64,000 nt of DNA from Norana najaformis (Eukaryota; Annelida; Clitellata; Crassiclitellata; Hormogastridae), in contig OZ029929.1 in NCBI GenBank assembly GCA_964023275.1, forward strand, positions 4,456,381 through 4,520,380. Reading direction: 5' to 3'. This document shows positions 48,604 to 62,084 of this stretch, in pieces; position 1 is the first letter of the stretch, and each line of letters begins with the position of its first letter. A program made the position numbers and the translations under genes. The notes under the pieces were generated by a model. It ran no database searches. It had not been told where the DNA came from and worked only from the letters and a program-made list of their open reading frames with translations.

Positions 48604-51600
48604 ATGTCGAACACAATAAAGGCTGTGTTGACTGATTGTCAGACAGGACATCACAACCAGACAGCACTTATCAAGAACCTCACTAAAATCTACAACAGTG
48701 TAAGGTCATAAATTATAAATAAGATTGTAAGTTCAGATTTTAATTTATTTTATGCATATCTCTTTCAAAGACAGGCATTTATAATTCTTAACTTAATTTG
48801 TAGTTGTAATATAACTTAGTCATGAATTTACATATAATTTACATAACAAGACTTTGCAGTATTTACAGCTGAGTTGTTTACATTTATGTTTTACAGATGG
48901 AGATGGAAAAGTTTTACGAAGAGTTCATTCGCCTTGTGAAGTACTTTCTTATTGTCTTCAAGCGTGAACCAGCCGTTGAAAGATCCATCGACTTCATTTC
49001 CAAGTTCAGCACTTCATTACAGGCATCCACCAATGCAGAAGAAAAAAGCACGGAAAAAGTGAATTCATCTGCTGTTGAACAGGATATGCATCCATTTCTT
49101 CTTAAGCTCTTCCGTTTCTTGCTCCAGGTATTTGGATTTTGTAGAGCTGAAGGAGTCTTTTGATTTTTAAATGAATAGGCTATTATATGGGTGCTGTCTT
49201 CCGGCACATTTTTTCATAAGTTCTTCATTTCTTGCTCAATTTGTTTAACATTCCCAGATAGAAGGAATGTTTAGATCATTAAAGGCATGTTCCAGTCCAA
49301 AGATGATGTCTTCAGGAAACAGTTTGGTCCTACGTGTTGGAAGTTTGAGCCATTCATAGTTGTCATTGTGCACTGACTCATTAGATTTTGTAACTTGTAA
49401 AGAAATGTTTTTCCCTTGTACATCCTTATCAGTGCATGCATGTGTTGCTCTTCGTTAGCCTGGAATTCCAACCAAGACTTTGAGCTACATAAATCCTCTA
49501 TTACAGTGCACTGCTTAAACAGGTAAAACGATAAGAAATGTGGGTTTTCTGAATGTGTAGAGTTGCCCAGCCCGATCTGAATGTTGATCACATGGCATTA
49601 CATTATATGCTGATACTGACTAGTAAATGTTCTATAAATGCAAAGAATTGTAAGGACTCGGAAGTCTGTAACATAACGATGCTATACAAATGTTGATTAC
49701 TTCATGTTGTTTGTGATAGACAAGTAGAAGAAAAACTAATTTATTTTCTGATTGCACAGAATCACAAGGCCCAGGATAAGTCTGTCCGTTTTCGATGCTG
49801 TCACTTGATCAACAAGTTGTTGTGTGACATGGGTGAGGACGCCGTTATCGACGACGAACTGTACGATAAAATCTACGAAAGCATGCTTGTCAGACTGCGG
49901 GACAAGTTTGCGGTGGTAAGAGCACACGCTGTGCTCGCCCTTTCACGGTTACAAAACCCAGCCGACCGTGACTGCCCCATCATTAAAGGTGACTAGTTAA
50001 TACCTAGTTAGCTTATTTAGTTTGTGATAGTTTGATGAATGATTGAAATTCTGTCAGAACATTTATGCCTCAGAAGTGCTTATACTGATTTCTGATGCCT
50101 CCTTTTGAAAGGGTTTAATTTGATTTTGTTATGTTAAAACTTCAGCTGGAAGCAGAAACTACGTACTGTGATAGTTAAACTCGAGTTAAATAGCACAAAC
50201 CTTGTATTCTTATTTTTAAAGTTAAGTTGAGATCAAATTTAGCCACATTGTAATATTTACTTGTTAAATGGGTCAAAAACTTTCTATGCTAAGAGTTGAG
50301 TTAAAAGCAATAGCTGCAAAGTTTGAATTTCAACTCGGTTATATTATTGTTACCCTAAAATTTAAGCTTAGGGGTTAAATGCTTCATACTGTGATTTTTA
50401 AACTCATGTTAAAATGTTTAAAAACTGTGTATTCTTTGCTTTGTTTAGCATACCTATTTATGTTGGGATGTGACCAAAACTTTGCTGTTCGTCGAGCCGT
50501 ACTGTCATCCATTGCAGCTTCTGCAAAAACCCTTCCTTCCATCCTTGAGCGGACACAAGATGCCGAGCCTTCTGTTCGCCGGTTGGCTTACCAGGTCCTT
50601 GCGGAGAAGGTCCACATCCGAGCACTGACCATCGCTCAGCGAGTTAAACTGCTTCATCAGGGTCTCAACGATCGAACAGGTGTTTTTATGCTTCTGGTTC
50701 TTCAGTCAGTGCCTGCCTTCTGATGTCTTTAACCTTGCAACCAGCTTTCTAGTGGATTAACAGCTGCAGATTTCAGGAGACAAGGGACAGAAGCAGATGG
50801 CGCAAAATTGTCTATGGTGCTGCCAGTCCTCGGCTCAAGGACGGTTGAAGACAAGATAAGACAAGATAACAACTGTGGGCTGCAGTTTCTTTTCAAAGGG
50901 AACTTCTAACCTAATCTAATCTATTGACTACAGTAGTGCTGTTAACATAATGCGCAGAGCATCGGTCGATGGTCGCTTTAAGTGACGCTTCAACTTCAGT
51001 TAGTGATTAATGTTTCTCATGATTTGTTTGGTGTCATCGGCTTAGTTTAACATTATGTTAATTATTTAATTAATTTAATTAGTTCTATTTTATTTTATTT
51101 CTGCTTATTTAATTTCATTGTTTCTTTAAAGATGTTTTATTTATTTCTTTTTGGGTATAATATTTTTGTTTTGACTTGTTTATATCACTTTAAAATGCCT
51201 AAGTGTCAACTGTACTATCAAAATAAGGCTTTTGAGGTGTATACTGGAATGCAGTATCAGTGTTCAGTTATGCTGCATTTTATGACCCCATGGTGATGAT
51301 GAGGAGGAGGAAGAGGAAGAAGAGGAGGAGGAGGATGACGACGACTTTATGCTAGATCGCCCAGGAATTCTTTTCCAAGAGTTGATGGAATTAAATGAGT
51401 CGGGTTGTTCTTGGAATGTTTGTGTAGATTCCGTGCGTGAGGCGTGTACATCACGTCTTCTCCAGGCCTGGCTGAGAACATTCAGTGGCAATGCGCTGGA
51501 GCTTCTCAACTGCCTGGATGTTGAAAATTCGGCCGAGATCTGTCAGCAGATGCTGCGTATTCTGTTCAAGAAGGCATCAGCTGCAGAACTGGCGTCTAGC

Positions 51601-54600
51601 CTGGACATCTTGTCTGAGGAGTAAGAGATGCGTTGGGCCTTGCGCCTATCAAATCCCTATCTGTTATGTCATTCATTCATTCACATTCATTTATTCACAG
51701 CATTTTTGTAGTGCCTATTCAAGGTGTATACTCAGGGACTCCCAGCCTAGCCCCAGTGAAAAAAAATTTCCAGGTGTTTTGTGTTGGGTATGTGTACAAC
51801 TATGATAGCAATCTGTTGTCTGGCTATGCAACCTGTTAGAAAAGGTTGTCCTGTGGTGGGATTGGTGTTGTCATATTTGCAATTCACCTGAGAATCCTAC
51901 GCCTGCAAGGAATATTGCTAATAGCAGTGTGTAAAATGATCCCCTACCCTGGTCTAACTTATCGTACTATAATCAAAATCATCGTCTCTTTTACCAGTTG
52001 CAGATGAAGGATGGTACATCTTTCAAATGCTGTACAGGCCCGTGCCTGAAGGGATAGAAGTCCTCATTAGGGCCTCATATTGACACAGTAGCAAGCGATA
52101 AACACAGCAATGTAATGAAGATATACCTTAACTTACCTCGTTGTCTCCCTAATCTAAGCTATTCAGTTGTCCCAAATTGTACAGAGGAAATGAGCATCTG
52201 CCTTAAATCTTAGTGTGGGGTTTGCACGGCTAATTTTCAAGCATTGTTGTTTCATGTTTTGGCCGAACCATGATGCCAAACTGTCGTGGGCTCTTTTGCG
52301 ATCCATACCTCGGCCCCAAGGAGTGGAACTGCCTGCCAATCTTTCTTCAAAGCTCAAGTTGTTTTTCATCCTTAAAGAAATTGCCAAAACTCACTAATTC
52401 TCAGGCTTTCAAAGATTTTGATAAATCACTACATTTTCACCCAGTGGATGACAGGCCATGCTTCAGATTCATATTTCTGTTTGACTTTGTGTGCGTTATA
52501 AATTTCCATAATAATAATAAAATGTAACCCGTGTGCATTTATGATATGCCAGATAAGAAGAATTTTTGCTGGGACACTGATGTGATGTTGCTTTGGGTAT
52601 ATCAAACTGATCAAACTCATTGTCAAGCCATGCATCAAGGAAGAAAATATTGTCTCTTTGTTGGCATGCTGTTCTAACATTTGGCTTAAGCTGAAAGATC
52701 CTTTTACCTTTGCAGGTCTAATCTAATGGCTTCTGTAGTGCCATATTATAATGCACAAGGCATCAATCAGTGGTTACTTCAAGCGAAATCATAGTCAGAG
52801 CTGATAGAGAAGCCCAGTCAAAGTATGACTTGTCTGGAAGGGCAGATGCCAAGCATTGGTTGGTAGGTTGACTTCGTAGCTGGTACGGTCTACAACTGTA
52901 TGATTAATTTAAAAAATAAATTATTACGTTAGCTTACCTGAAACTGCGCTGATAAAAACTGCTGTTGATTGATTTGATTGATGCATGCAACAGATGAGCT
53001 ATTAGTTTACTTATGTGATTACCTTACCGATGCGCTACAGGATTTCCGTTCCACTGGACAAGTTGACGTGCGAGAACGCGTTCTATTGGCGCTGCCTGTG
53101 TGAGCACTTGCGTTCTCTTGGCACTGCTGAGGAAGAACAACTGGACAAGATCCTTCCAAGTGGGGTCATCTTCGCCCAGTACCTTCGCAGGTAAGCCACA
53201 TATGTGGTTCGTCTCCACTAGGTCATGTATGCTCAGCTAACTATATGATCAGTTTGTAATTTTAATATTATATCAGTTAATGGGATCAGGCATTAATAAT
53301 GGCAGGTGATAACGGGGTCAGGTTGAAATAACATTTGGTAATTACAAAATAGGGTTCATATTAATCAGATAATAATGTCAGGTGATTTTGAGTTCACGTA
53401 ATAAGGCCGGGTAAACTGGTTCCTAAAAGAGGCCAGTAATTAGGTTGGGAAATAATTAAGATGTTAATTAGGCCAGGTATGAAAAAAGATGGGCTGTTAA
53501 GGTTAGATGAATAATTAGAGTAACTAATAATTATACAACCTAATTATAAGATTAGATAATGATGTGGTCTGGCAGTAGTAATTTATTTGCGTGTTTATTT
53601 TGTTATGGTAAGGTTAAAACAACTGTCCTCCAGGCCCTCTTAAGATATTCTAACTGAAACAAACAATCCAAGATTTACAGCCTTACCAGTGACTATGATG
53701 ATGATGGTGATTGTGAAGATAAAGGTTATTATAATGATAAGCTGCTGATGATGACAATCAGACAGTGGTGGGGGTGGTGGTAGTGGTGATTATGTATTTA
53801 TCTACTATGCATGTATCAGAGCATTTATATAGTGCCTTTAAAACCTCACAGAGGTGCTGAGAACCTCGCATGTTGATTATGATATAATGCTTATGATTAT
53901 TACGATGATTAACTCAATATTAATGATGGTTATAAATGTGGTGATCATTGTTATAGTGATGATTAACTTGATGTTGATGATGATGATGAGGATAAAGATG
54001 AACATGATGAAGGTGACTGGACTGATGATGATCTTTCAGAGTGGTGGACAACATGAAGACCGAGACGAAGCTGGAGATTCGACTGAGACATGACTTCATT
54101 TTGCAGCAGCTTCTCTTGCTTGTTGCCGTCCTCGATCTTTCGGACATTGTGGCAAGGTTAACAGTTACTAGAAATCTAATGTAATCCAATGTACTTATGG
54201 CTGGATATTTATGTAGCACCTTTTATTGATTCATGCTGCCATCATATGATCCAAAAAGGTACATCATTTGGTCGCACGCTAAAAGCCAGTGTCAAGTTAG
54301 TTGGAATCTGTAATGTAAATCTGTAATTTACTGAGAGGGGAGAGAGTTTTACAGCTAGGAGCTGTTAAAGTGGTCTTTTTAGAGGTTCTGAATAGATTGT
54401 TGATTATTTTAATTTACAAACTGTTCTAGGAAGGCAGTTGACAAGCTAATGAGAGGCTTATTGCTTGAGGAAAGTGTTTCACATTCACTTGTGAAGTCAC
54501 TTCTCTCTCCGTATCTCCAATTGCTTTCGGACAATGACGTGTGCCTGACTTCGATTGCTGAAATTATATCTGACATACGTGAGCCAATGACGGTTGTCGA

Positions 54601-57600
54601 GAGTCAAGTGAGTCGTGAAGACAGACGGCAACTGGACCTCAAGGTAATTAGGAAATTACCTATCTCTCGTTTTTACCCTTTGGCAAGGTAGCCTCACTTA
54701 CTGTTCTTCTGCGATGCCTTGTGGCAACATTATGGCAACATCGGCAAAGTTTCTGATTCTTACTAGATGAAATGATGAAAGAAACTTCTGATTTAGATTT
54801 GATGTCATTTTTCTCAAAATCTGCACAATTTTGGAATGGAACTTTTTTAAAGTTGTTCGGGTGTGATGACTTCAACATCCCCTTGGCCAGTTTGACCACT
54901 TTCTCTGGCAGGTGTTCAGAATCTTTGCACTTAGCATCTTTAATTCTCTTCAATTCACCTGAAAATTGCATTTTACTCAATCTGTTGTTTATTTCTTGTC
55001 TTTTCTTTCCGTTTCTATGCATAATTTCTCTGTTTTTGGCTAGATGTTGATGTTGTGTCTCTATTGAATCTCTCCCAGCATCATCAACTGGTGTCTTTTG
55101 CTTTGTGGTAATGGCACTATAGAAGTCAGTAGGTTAGATTATGCCTGCTGAGAGGTTGTTGAAAGAATCTAATCTAATCTGATTACTTCTGTTGTGCTGT
55201 TTTCGTGATGCCCAAAAATTATCTGTTGGAGAGCCAGGTCAAATTCCAAACTAGATGGTTCCAGGAAAAACGGAATTGCTCATTAATTAAATGCTTCTGT
55301 GAACAGTTGTAGTCCTATTTGTGATTCTAATGTGGAAGGATCTGTTGGCTGAAGCACAAGCACAATAGCTTTAAAACAACAGAACAATCTGTTTATTGGT
55401 TACTTGACTTGACAACAAACTTTGTCAGGATTTGAACCCTAGATGTGGAGGTGAAAGGCCCAGTCATAAGCATTCTCCCATCACTAGTTTGCTCCTTATT
55501 ATTTGTAGAGGGTTTACTTGGCGTTAGGCCATAATAAGTTTTCTTATTATCTGTAGGGACTGTGCTGCTTCTTTGTTGTAGCTGGCGGCTGTGCGGGTTG
55601 AACTGAATCAGTTGCGAGACGAACTGGATGACAGCATCCAGAGACAGGACTTCACGAGAGCAGCTGAGATTAAGGAGCGAATCACCAGCCTGGAAAGCTC
55701 ACGCCAGTCACTTCTGGAAGAGTCCGCACCAAAGACGAACGAAGTGCGAGTAGAAAAGGTGAGTGGGTACCTTCTTGTGCCAAAGATTAGGGAAATGCAT
55801 TAATCTCTCCACTAAGGTCTGTTCTTGGCTTTGAAATGAGTTAATACCTGACTTTGGGGTGTGGTGTACTGGTTTGTGAAAGGTTTACATGTTCTAGATT
55901 GGATTTCTATTTATAGTCGGTTTGAATGGTCGGATTAAGTAGATTTTAAAGTTTTATTAAAATTTAATGCACTTTCTCTTCTTAGTCTGATTCAGTGGAT
56001 TTGCTGTTTCCAGTTATGTTTGAAGGATTTCTGATTTTGAATTTTGGCTTTCTTCTCTTATTCAGATTCAGTGTATTTACTATTTTTAGTCAGATTTGAT
56101 GTATTTTTTGGTTTTTGTGAGATTCAATGGATTTTCTGTTTTTAGTCAGATTCTCAGACTCTGATAAAGTGTTTGACCATTGTCTGTGAGACGTTGTCTT
56201 ACATGAGATTCAAGAAGCTGAATGCAACTCTTCAGTCACTTCTTGAAACATTAGTATGTCTCTTCATTTTTATCTCTTTACTGGATTGAATTATTCATCT
56301 GTGAAGATATGTAACACAAATTTCTTACTGGATTACCTATTGTTCCATTTCCTGTATTTAGGTAGTAATTCTGAAAGTTAGGCTATGTAAATGTAAATTT
56401 TTGATTCCAGTATTTTGATACCTGGTTTTGATCCCTAAGCTATTTAAGCATTTATGGGTGGTTCCCAGGCTATTCTGGTATCGAATTTTTGGTTCCTTGG
56501 TTATTTTGGTTTTTGTATTTGGTCGGAAGTTAATTTGTTGCGTGAAGTCTGGGCCCAGGGTTACTTTGGTCAACATGTATGGCTCTAAATGTATGTAACC
56601 CTTTGGTAAGAGCGCATGGCTTGTAACGTAGAGAGTACGGGTTTGAGGCTCACCTGAGACGGTTACTGTGTAAGCAAGTCCTTCACTCACAGTTGCTTAG
56701 TGCCATTGCAATACTTATTGCAGGAAATAGTTTAAAAAAATAATATACAGTGCCCTTTAAATACCTCTCAGAACTGCTGGAACATGGCTGTTTGACAGTT
56801 CTAAAAAGGTGCATCTTAAGCTTAGCTGAAAAAATGTTTCCAATGCACTGTTCAGACAAGTATTTAAGTGTATGGGTTTGGCTTGTAGGTTCTTCCTGGA
56901 ATACAGAACACTGATCCAGCAGTGAGAAATCTGGCCGTCAAAGCCCTTGGCCTGTGCTGCCTGCGTAGCCCCGACACCGCTCGTGACTATCTGCTTCTGC
57001 TTCTGCAGGTTTGTATTAAAGGTACTATGATTAATGAGTTGGCTTTTCACCTTCATGTTTCAGGTTCAAATCCTAGTACAGCTGCAGTTCTGGGTTGAGT
57101 CATTGTAACCGTAAAGTAATCTGGTTGATTGATTGTTTTATTCTTGAGCCAGAAGATTAACCCCAGGATCTAATCTCTTACTTTGATTGCATTACTTGTA
57201 TTATGTTACAATAAATTTCTGTCTGTTTACATTACATCACATTGTGTACATGATTGTGTGTTTCGAAGCACTTTATATAGCACATTTTAAGAACCTGACA
57301 ATGGCCCCGCTATGTGACTATCTAACAGTTCTAAAAAGGTATTATGTTACTTCTGTTTGCATTACATTACATAATTTATATTGCACTGGTATTACTGTCT
57401 GACATTGTGTAGCACTGTAATACGTTCTGTTGATTTGTTTGTCTCTTAGGTGTCTCGTGTCGATGTTGAGGTTGTGCAGGTCACGGCCATCCAGGCGCTC
57501 TTTGACCTGTTGCATTTCTTTGGGCTGAAGGAGTTTAACATTGATGCTGAAGTGAGCAATAAGGCGGCTCCCTCTGGTGAGAACAAGGATAAAGATTTAA

Positions 57601-60600
57601 GTGACTTGAGCGCTGATGATTTTGAAGATACTACCACTGCTAAAGTTTCAGATAGATCAGACAAGAGCGAAGTCGGTGTCAGCGTCCTGACGATCCTAAC
57701 GGATTTGCTTGACAGTGATGTGAGTGTTTCTTCTCTCAGTTCAGTATTGTTTTGATTTTTTGGTAGTGCAAACTAAGGGAGTCAGCTGTGTATTACACCC
57801 CTCTGTCTGTCACCAGCAGTAGAATTCAATACCAGTGTAAGTCAAACAGTAAATGGCAAGTCATGCAGTGCACTAGCCCTATTTTGAGGACCTTGGAATT
57901 CATCTGTTGCTGGATCAAGGGCCGAAGAGCAGCAAATGAGCGCCTCTCCTACATTACACTTGGGACATGGAAACTGTACTTTATCGTCTGTGGCACAGTC
58001 CTTGGCCTGCTCTATCTCTAATCCAATCTAACGACGTCTGTAATGCACGAGGAAACGGTTGATGGTCGCTCCTAGTGAAGCTGCTGTCAAAAATTATTTA
58101 ATTCATTGGAAAAGTCCAGTCTGAAGCAATAGATTATGGAAATAAGGAGTCTGTGTGGAGTAACCAAGTTAAAGCTTAGTTTAGTTCCAAGTGGCATCAA
58201 AGAACTGACAGAGGCAACAGAGCAGAGCAAAAACTTCCAAAGCTTCAGAGAAAGCCCAAAGCCAAAGCTGTTCTGATGGAAGTTAAAGCAAGAGTCACAG
58301 GAGATGTAAATGTACACGGTTTTCTATAGTGACCGTATGACCTCAACCCTGTTCATTTTGCAATGAATTTGATCAGGTGAGACCCTTCATCACCGCTGCC
58401 TATTTGATTGGGCACAATGTAAAATAATTGAGTATGATATTTTTTAAGTTTCACATGCCACACCAACACTGATCCCTGGCAAGAGGTTAGATGTAGATTT
58501 TTGATGTAATACTGGAACTTAACTTTAAAGGAATTTCTAGAGGAATTTGATTTTTGTAGATCGAGATAGAGTGTTTCGGATTTGTTAGATAGCCATGCTT
58601 CAGTGTTTTTGTGAGGTTCTCAAAAGGCACTGTACTTAGTAAATGCTCAGGCTGTTAAACTGCTGTCATTGCATGGTTGTGCTTCATACTAAGCTCCTTC
58701 AGCTGTTTGGACTGTTGTTAAAAACAGTGAATGATAAATGATTGATTGATTATGTTGTCATTTGTGCCTTAGCATTCTGAGTCGTTTTTTGCATCTTTCT
58801 TTAGAGTTCTGACATAAGAACTGTGTGTGCAGAGGGTTTTGCGCGGCTCATGTTCGCCAGCCGAATCATCTCTCCAAGTCTCTTCTCCCGCCTCCTTTTA
58901 CACTGGTACAACCCAGTCACGGAAGATGACACCAGACTTCGACAGTGCCTTGGTACATTATTCCCTCAGTATGCCTTTGCTTCAAGGTATGGTCAATCAC
59001 TTTACCCTTCCTCTATGTTGCATTATTTATTAGTATTGGTAGTAACCCCTGCTTGGGTGTTTGTGGACATTAATAAATGATCGATTACATTAGATTTACT
59101 TTACCATATTTTTATTTTAACTAAATTTTGGCTAAAATTTTAGTTTATTTAGCAGCAACCATCAGTTGAGGCCTCAGGCTTCACAGTAGTGGGCCTCATT
59201 ATCACCTCTTTAGGATTTTTCCATGTCTGCATCATGTGTGCACAACAGTATGCCCAAATGATTGACGAACACAGAAGAAGAAGAAGAGGAGGAGCAATCC
59301 TTCAAGCCAATCCTGTGAGGCAGTCATCGGTTTGAAGTGTTAGCAACCCCTCAGTTTTCTTGATCTCTAGATATCGGGATGGGTGGCCTGTCCTCTTGCT
59401 CACTGCCTTGATCATCCCACCAACAGTGTGCCGTCAATGTACTCATTTGATAGCTAATTACAGTAGGGGTGCAAATCAAGCAGAAATTTGATATTTGTGC
59501 CCTGGCAGAGATTTGAACTCCAATGTCTAGATTAACAGTCCAGTTTGCTTGCCACTCAACTTTCTTATGCCAAAAACACAATGCTTATACTTATGAGGCA
59601 AGAAATACGGTGGGTATTTAAGCCATTTGGCATATGCTCGGAGTACGGTGGAAGCATGGACACGGACACAAGTGTTCTTGTTCTTCAGAGCCAACCAAGA
59701 GGTCATTGCAGAGGCCTTTATGCCAACGTTGAAGGCACTGTTTGCTGCTCCTGGCACTAGTCCACTGATTGAGGTCAAGGTCATTAAAGTGGCAGAACTT
59801 CTGGTTCAGCTGAGCAACGTCAGGCATCAGAGGTCGGCAGCGGTCACCGACTCAACTGTTCTTCAGGTAAGCATTATTTATACTGTAATTTTTTGTTTAT
59901 TTATTGTACTTACCGACTAAATTATTAAACTGTTTGTTGGTTTTTGATATTTTGCTATTTGCAAATGGTCAGGGGTTTATTAAATGGTTTGTCTACGTAA
60001 TAATTATTAATTTGAATGGTGTGGGTTGATCTGACTCAGAACTTTTTTTACAATGTGTTTATCTTTGTCTTGAGACCATATTTCGTTGTTTTAGTTTTGA
60101 TCTCAGGACCATTGTGTAGCTTTGTGTTTTGATCTAGGTCTTTGGTCTCGGGACCATTGTACTTCATAGTGTTTTGGTTTCAGTCTCGGTTTGCTGTCCG
60201 TTTCAGGACCGTTGTTTCCATGATGACATCGCCATCAAGGTTGCAAACGAGATCCTGTCCGAGCCAGATGGCGCTGACGTTCCTGTTCTTGTTAAAGTTC
60301 TTTCGATGCTGGAGATCACGGAAACAAACGAAAGCAACCTTAAGGATTTGAAAGTGCTTGGCGAGAGAATGCTTAAGGTAGGTCGCGTGTTTCCACCTCT
60401 TCACTCCCCTACATGCATGCGTATGTTTTCAATTTCTCACGGAAAGAATCTGCAGTTGAATTTAACTTTTCGACTGATCTTACATAATGGTGAGGCTCTA
60501 CATGTGTGAGAGAGCCAACTGGTGGTGACTTTTTCAGTTTTATGGGCATTATTTGCTTTTAGATGAACTTGGTGTACTTACTGGGCTAGTGAATACAGCA

Positions 60601-62043
60601 CTTCTGAGAGATACTTACCCATATAAGATGCTGTCTAAATACATACAATGGCACAAGAAGCACTTGATTTTGGGCTAGTACGGTCCATACACGAGAACCT
60701 TAAATGGCGTGGCACCCATTCAAACAGGCAGTGGTGGTGAAGGATCTCACCCAATCAATTTGTTGAAAAATGAGCAGGATCGAGGCCATATAGTCACTAT
60801 AGAAAAACGTGTACATTTATTCATAGTATTAGCAAGACAGGCCGTACTGGCGTCTTGTGATGAAGAGATTAATGCACTTTTGATCATTGAAAGTAAGTAG
60901 CGCATGAGGAATGCCGTGTTTTATTGCATAATATGTTGCCTCTGTTTTAAAAATGCCAGTCAGCTATGCACAAAGTGCTCTCAAAACTTACTTAATAAAT
61001 CTTCAGTTGTATTAGTTTGTATTTATATTTGTAAGTGAGTAATATATAAAACTGAAAAGTCATCACTGCAGGCTCTCAAATGCACGCAGAGCCCAGCCAA
61101 TGAATTACCATCCACTTGCAGTTTATATGCTCTGTGAATCTGCAAGTGCAGTGTAGACAAAGGTGCACATCGGTGATGCCGGTCTGCAAAAACGCAGGCT
61201 ATTGGCTCTTCATCTCACTGGCGATGACGCTTGCAACTGGATGGGTAAGAACTGCATATGCTGGAAAAATTGAAGATTGGTGTGATTTCAAAGCCACGTT
61301 GCTTCTGTTTTTGCAGGAAGTCAAGGACAAGCAAAGCTCAAAGGCTTTGGAGAAATTCCAGAGATTGATCAAGGATCTTCTCCACGGAAGGAAGAGAGAC
61401 GCTGAATCGAAGGGAGAAAAGACAACTGAGGATACAGAAGCGCCAATGGAAGAGGATGAAGAGGACGGCGAGGAGGAGGAGGAGGAGGAGGAAGAGAAGA
61501 AAGTGACAGAGGGGGAGGAAGTGGCAGAAAAAGAGGGCAGGCCGGCAGTGGGAGTTAACGAGGTAGCTGTAATTAGCATTGTAATTAGCATGTAATTAAT
61601 TAATTAATGCAAGCAGTTAATTAGTGTAATTAACACTGCACAGCATTTTAGTTTTGTTGAGTAGAATCATTAGATCATTTTTAGTTACTTATTCTGCTTG
61701 GGTGCTACATAAATTTGCTGTTGTGTTCGAGGGCAACCTGATTGTTCCTCTCTATCTTGAACTGACTAATGCAGTATTGAAATTGTCTACCAGTAACCTT
61801 TTAAGTTTTGCAGTAATGTTACAACAGTTCTGTTATCATAATGTGTGTGAGGGGTCAAGTTACCCTGTCTAGAACTGGTAGAGTCCGCTGTTCTCAAACA
61901 TGTAAGAGTCCACTGTTCTGGAAGGGTTGCCTAGCAGATTGCCTAGTGACATCTGGCAAGCAAGAGTTTAACAGCATTTCTTGCCTCTATGAGTATATAA
62001 ACACCATTGTTTTGTACAGCAATGCGGCAAACTGGAGTGAGAG

Positions 62044-62084
<41 letters not shown>

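Noticed and set aside
61199-61591. Serine-rich ORF antisense to NCAPG exon 16
   Set aside because: It is the shadow of the GAG-rich acidic tract of a well-supported exon.
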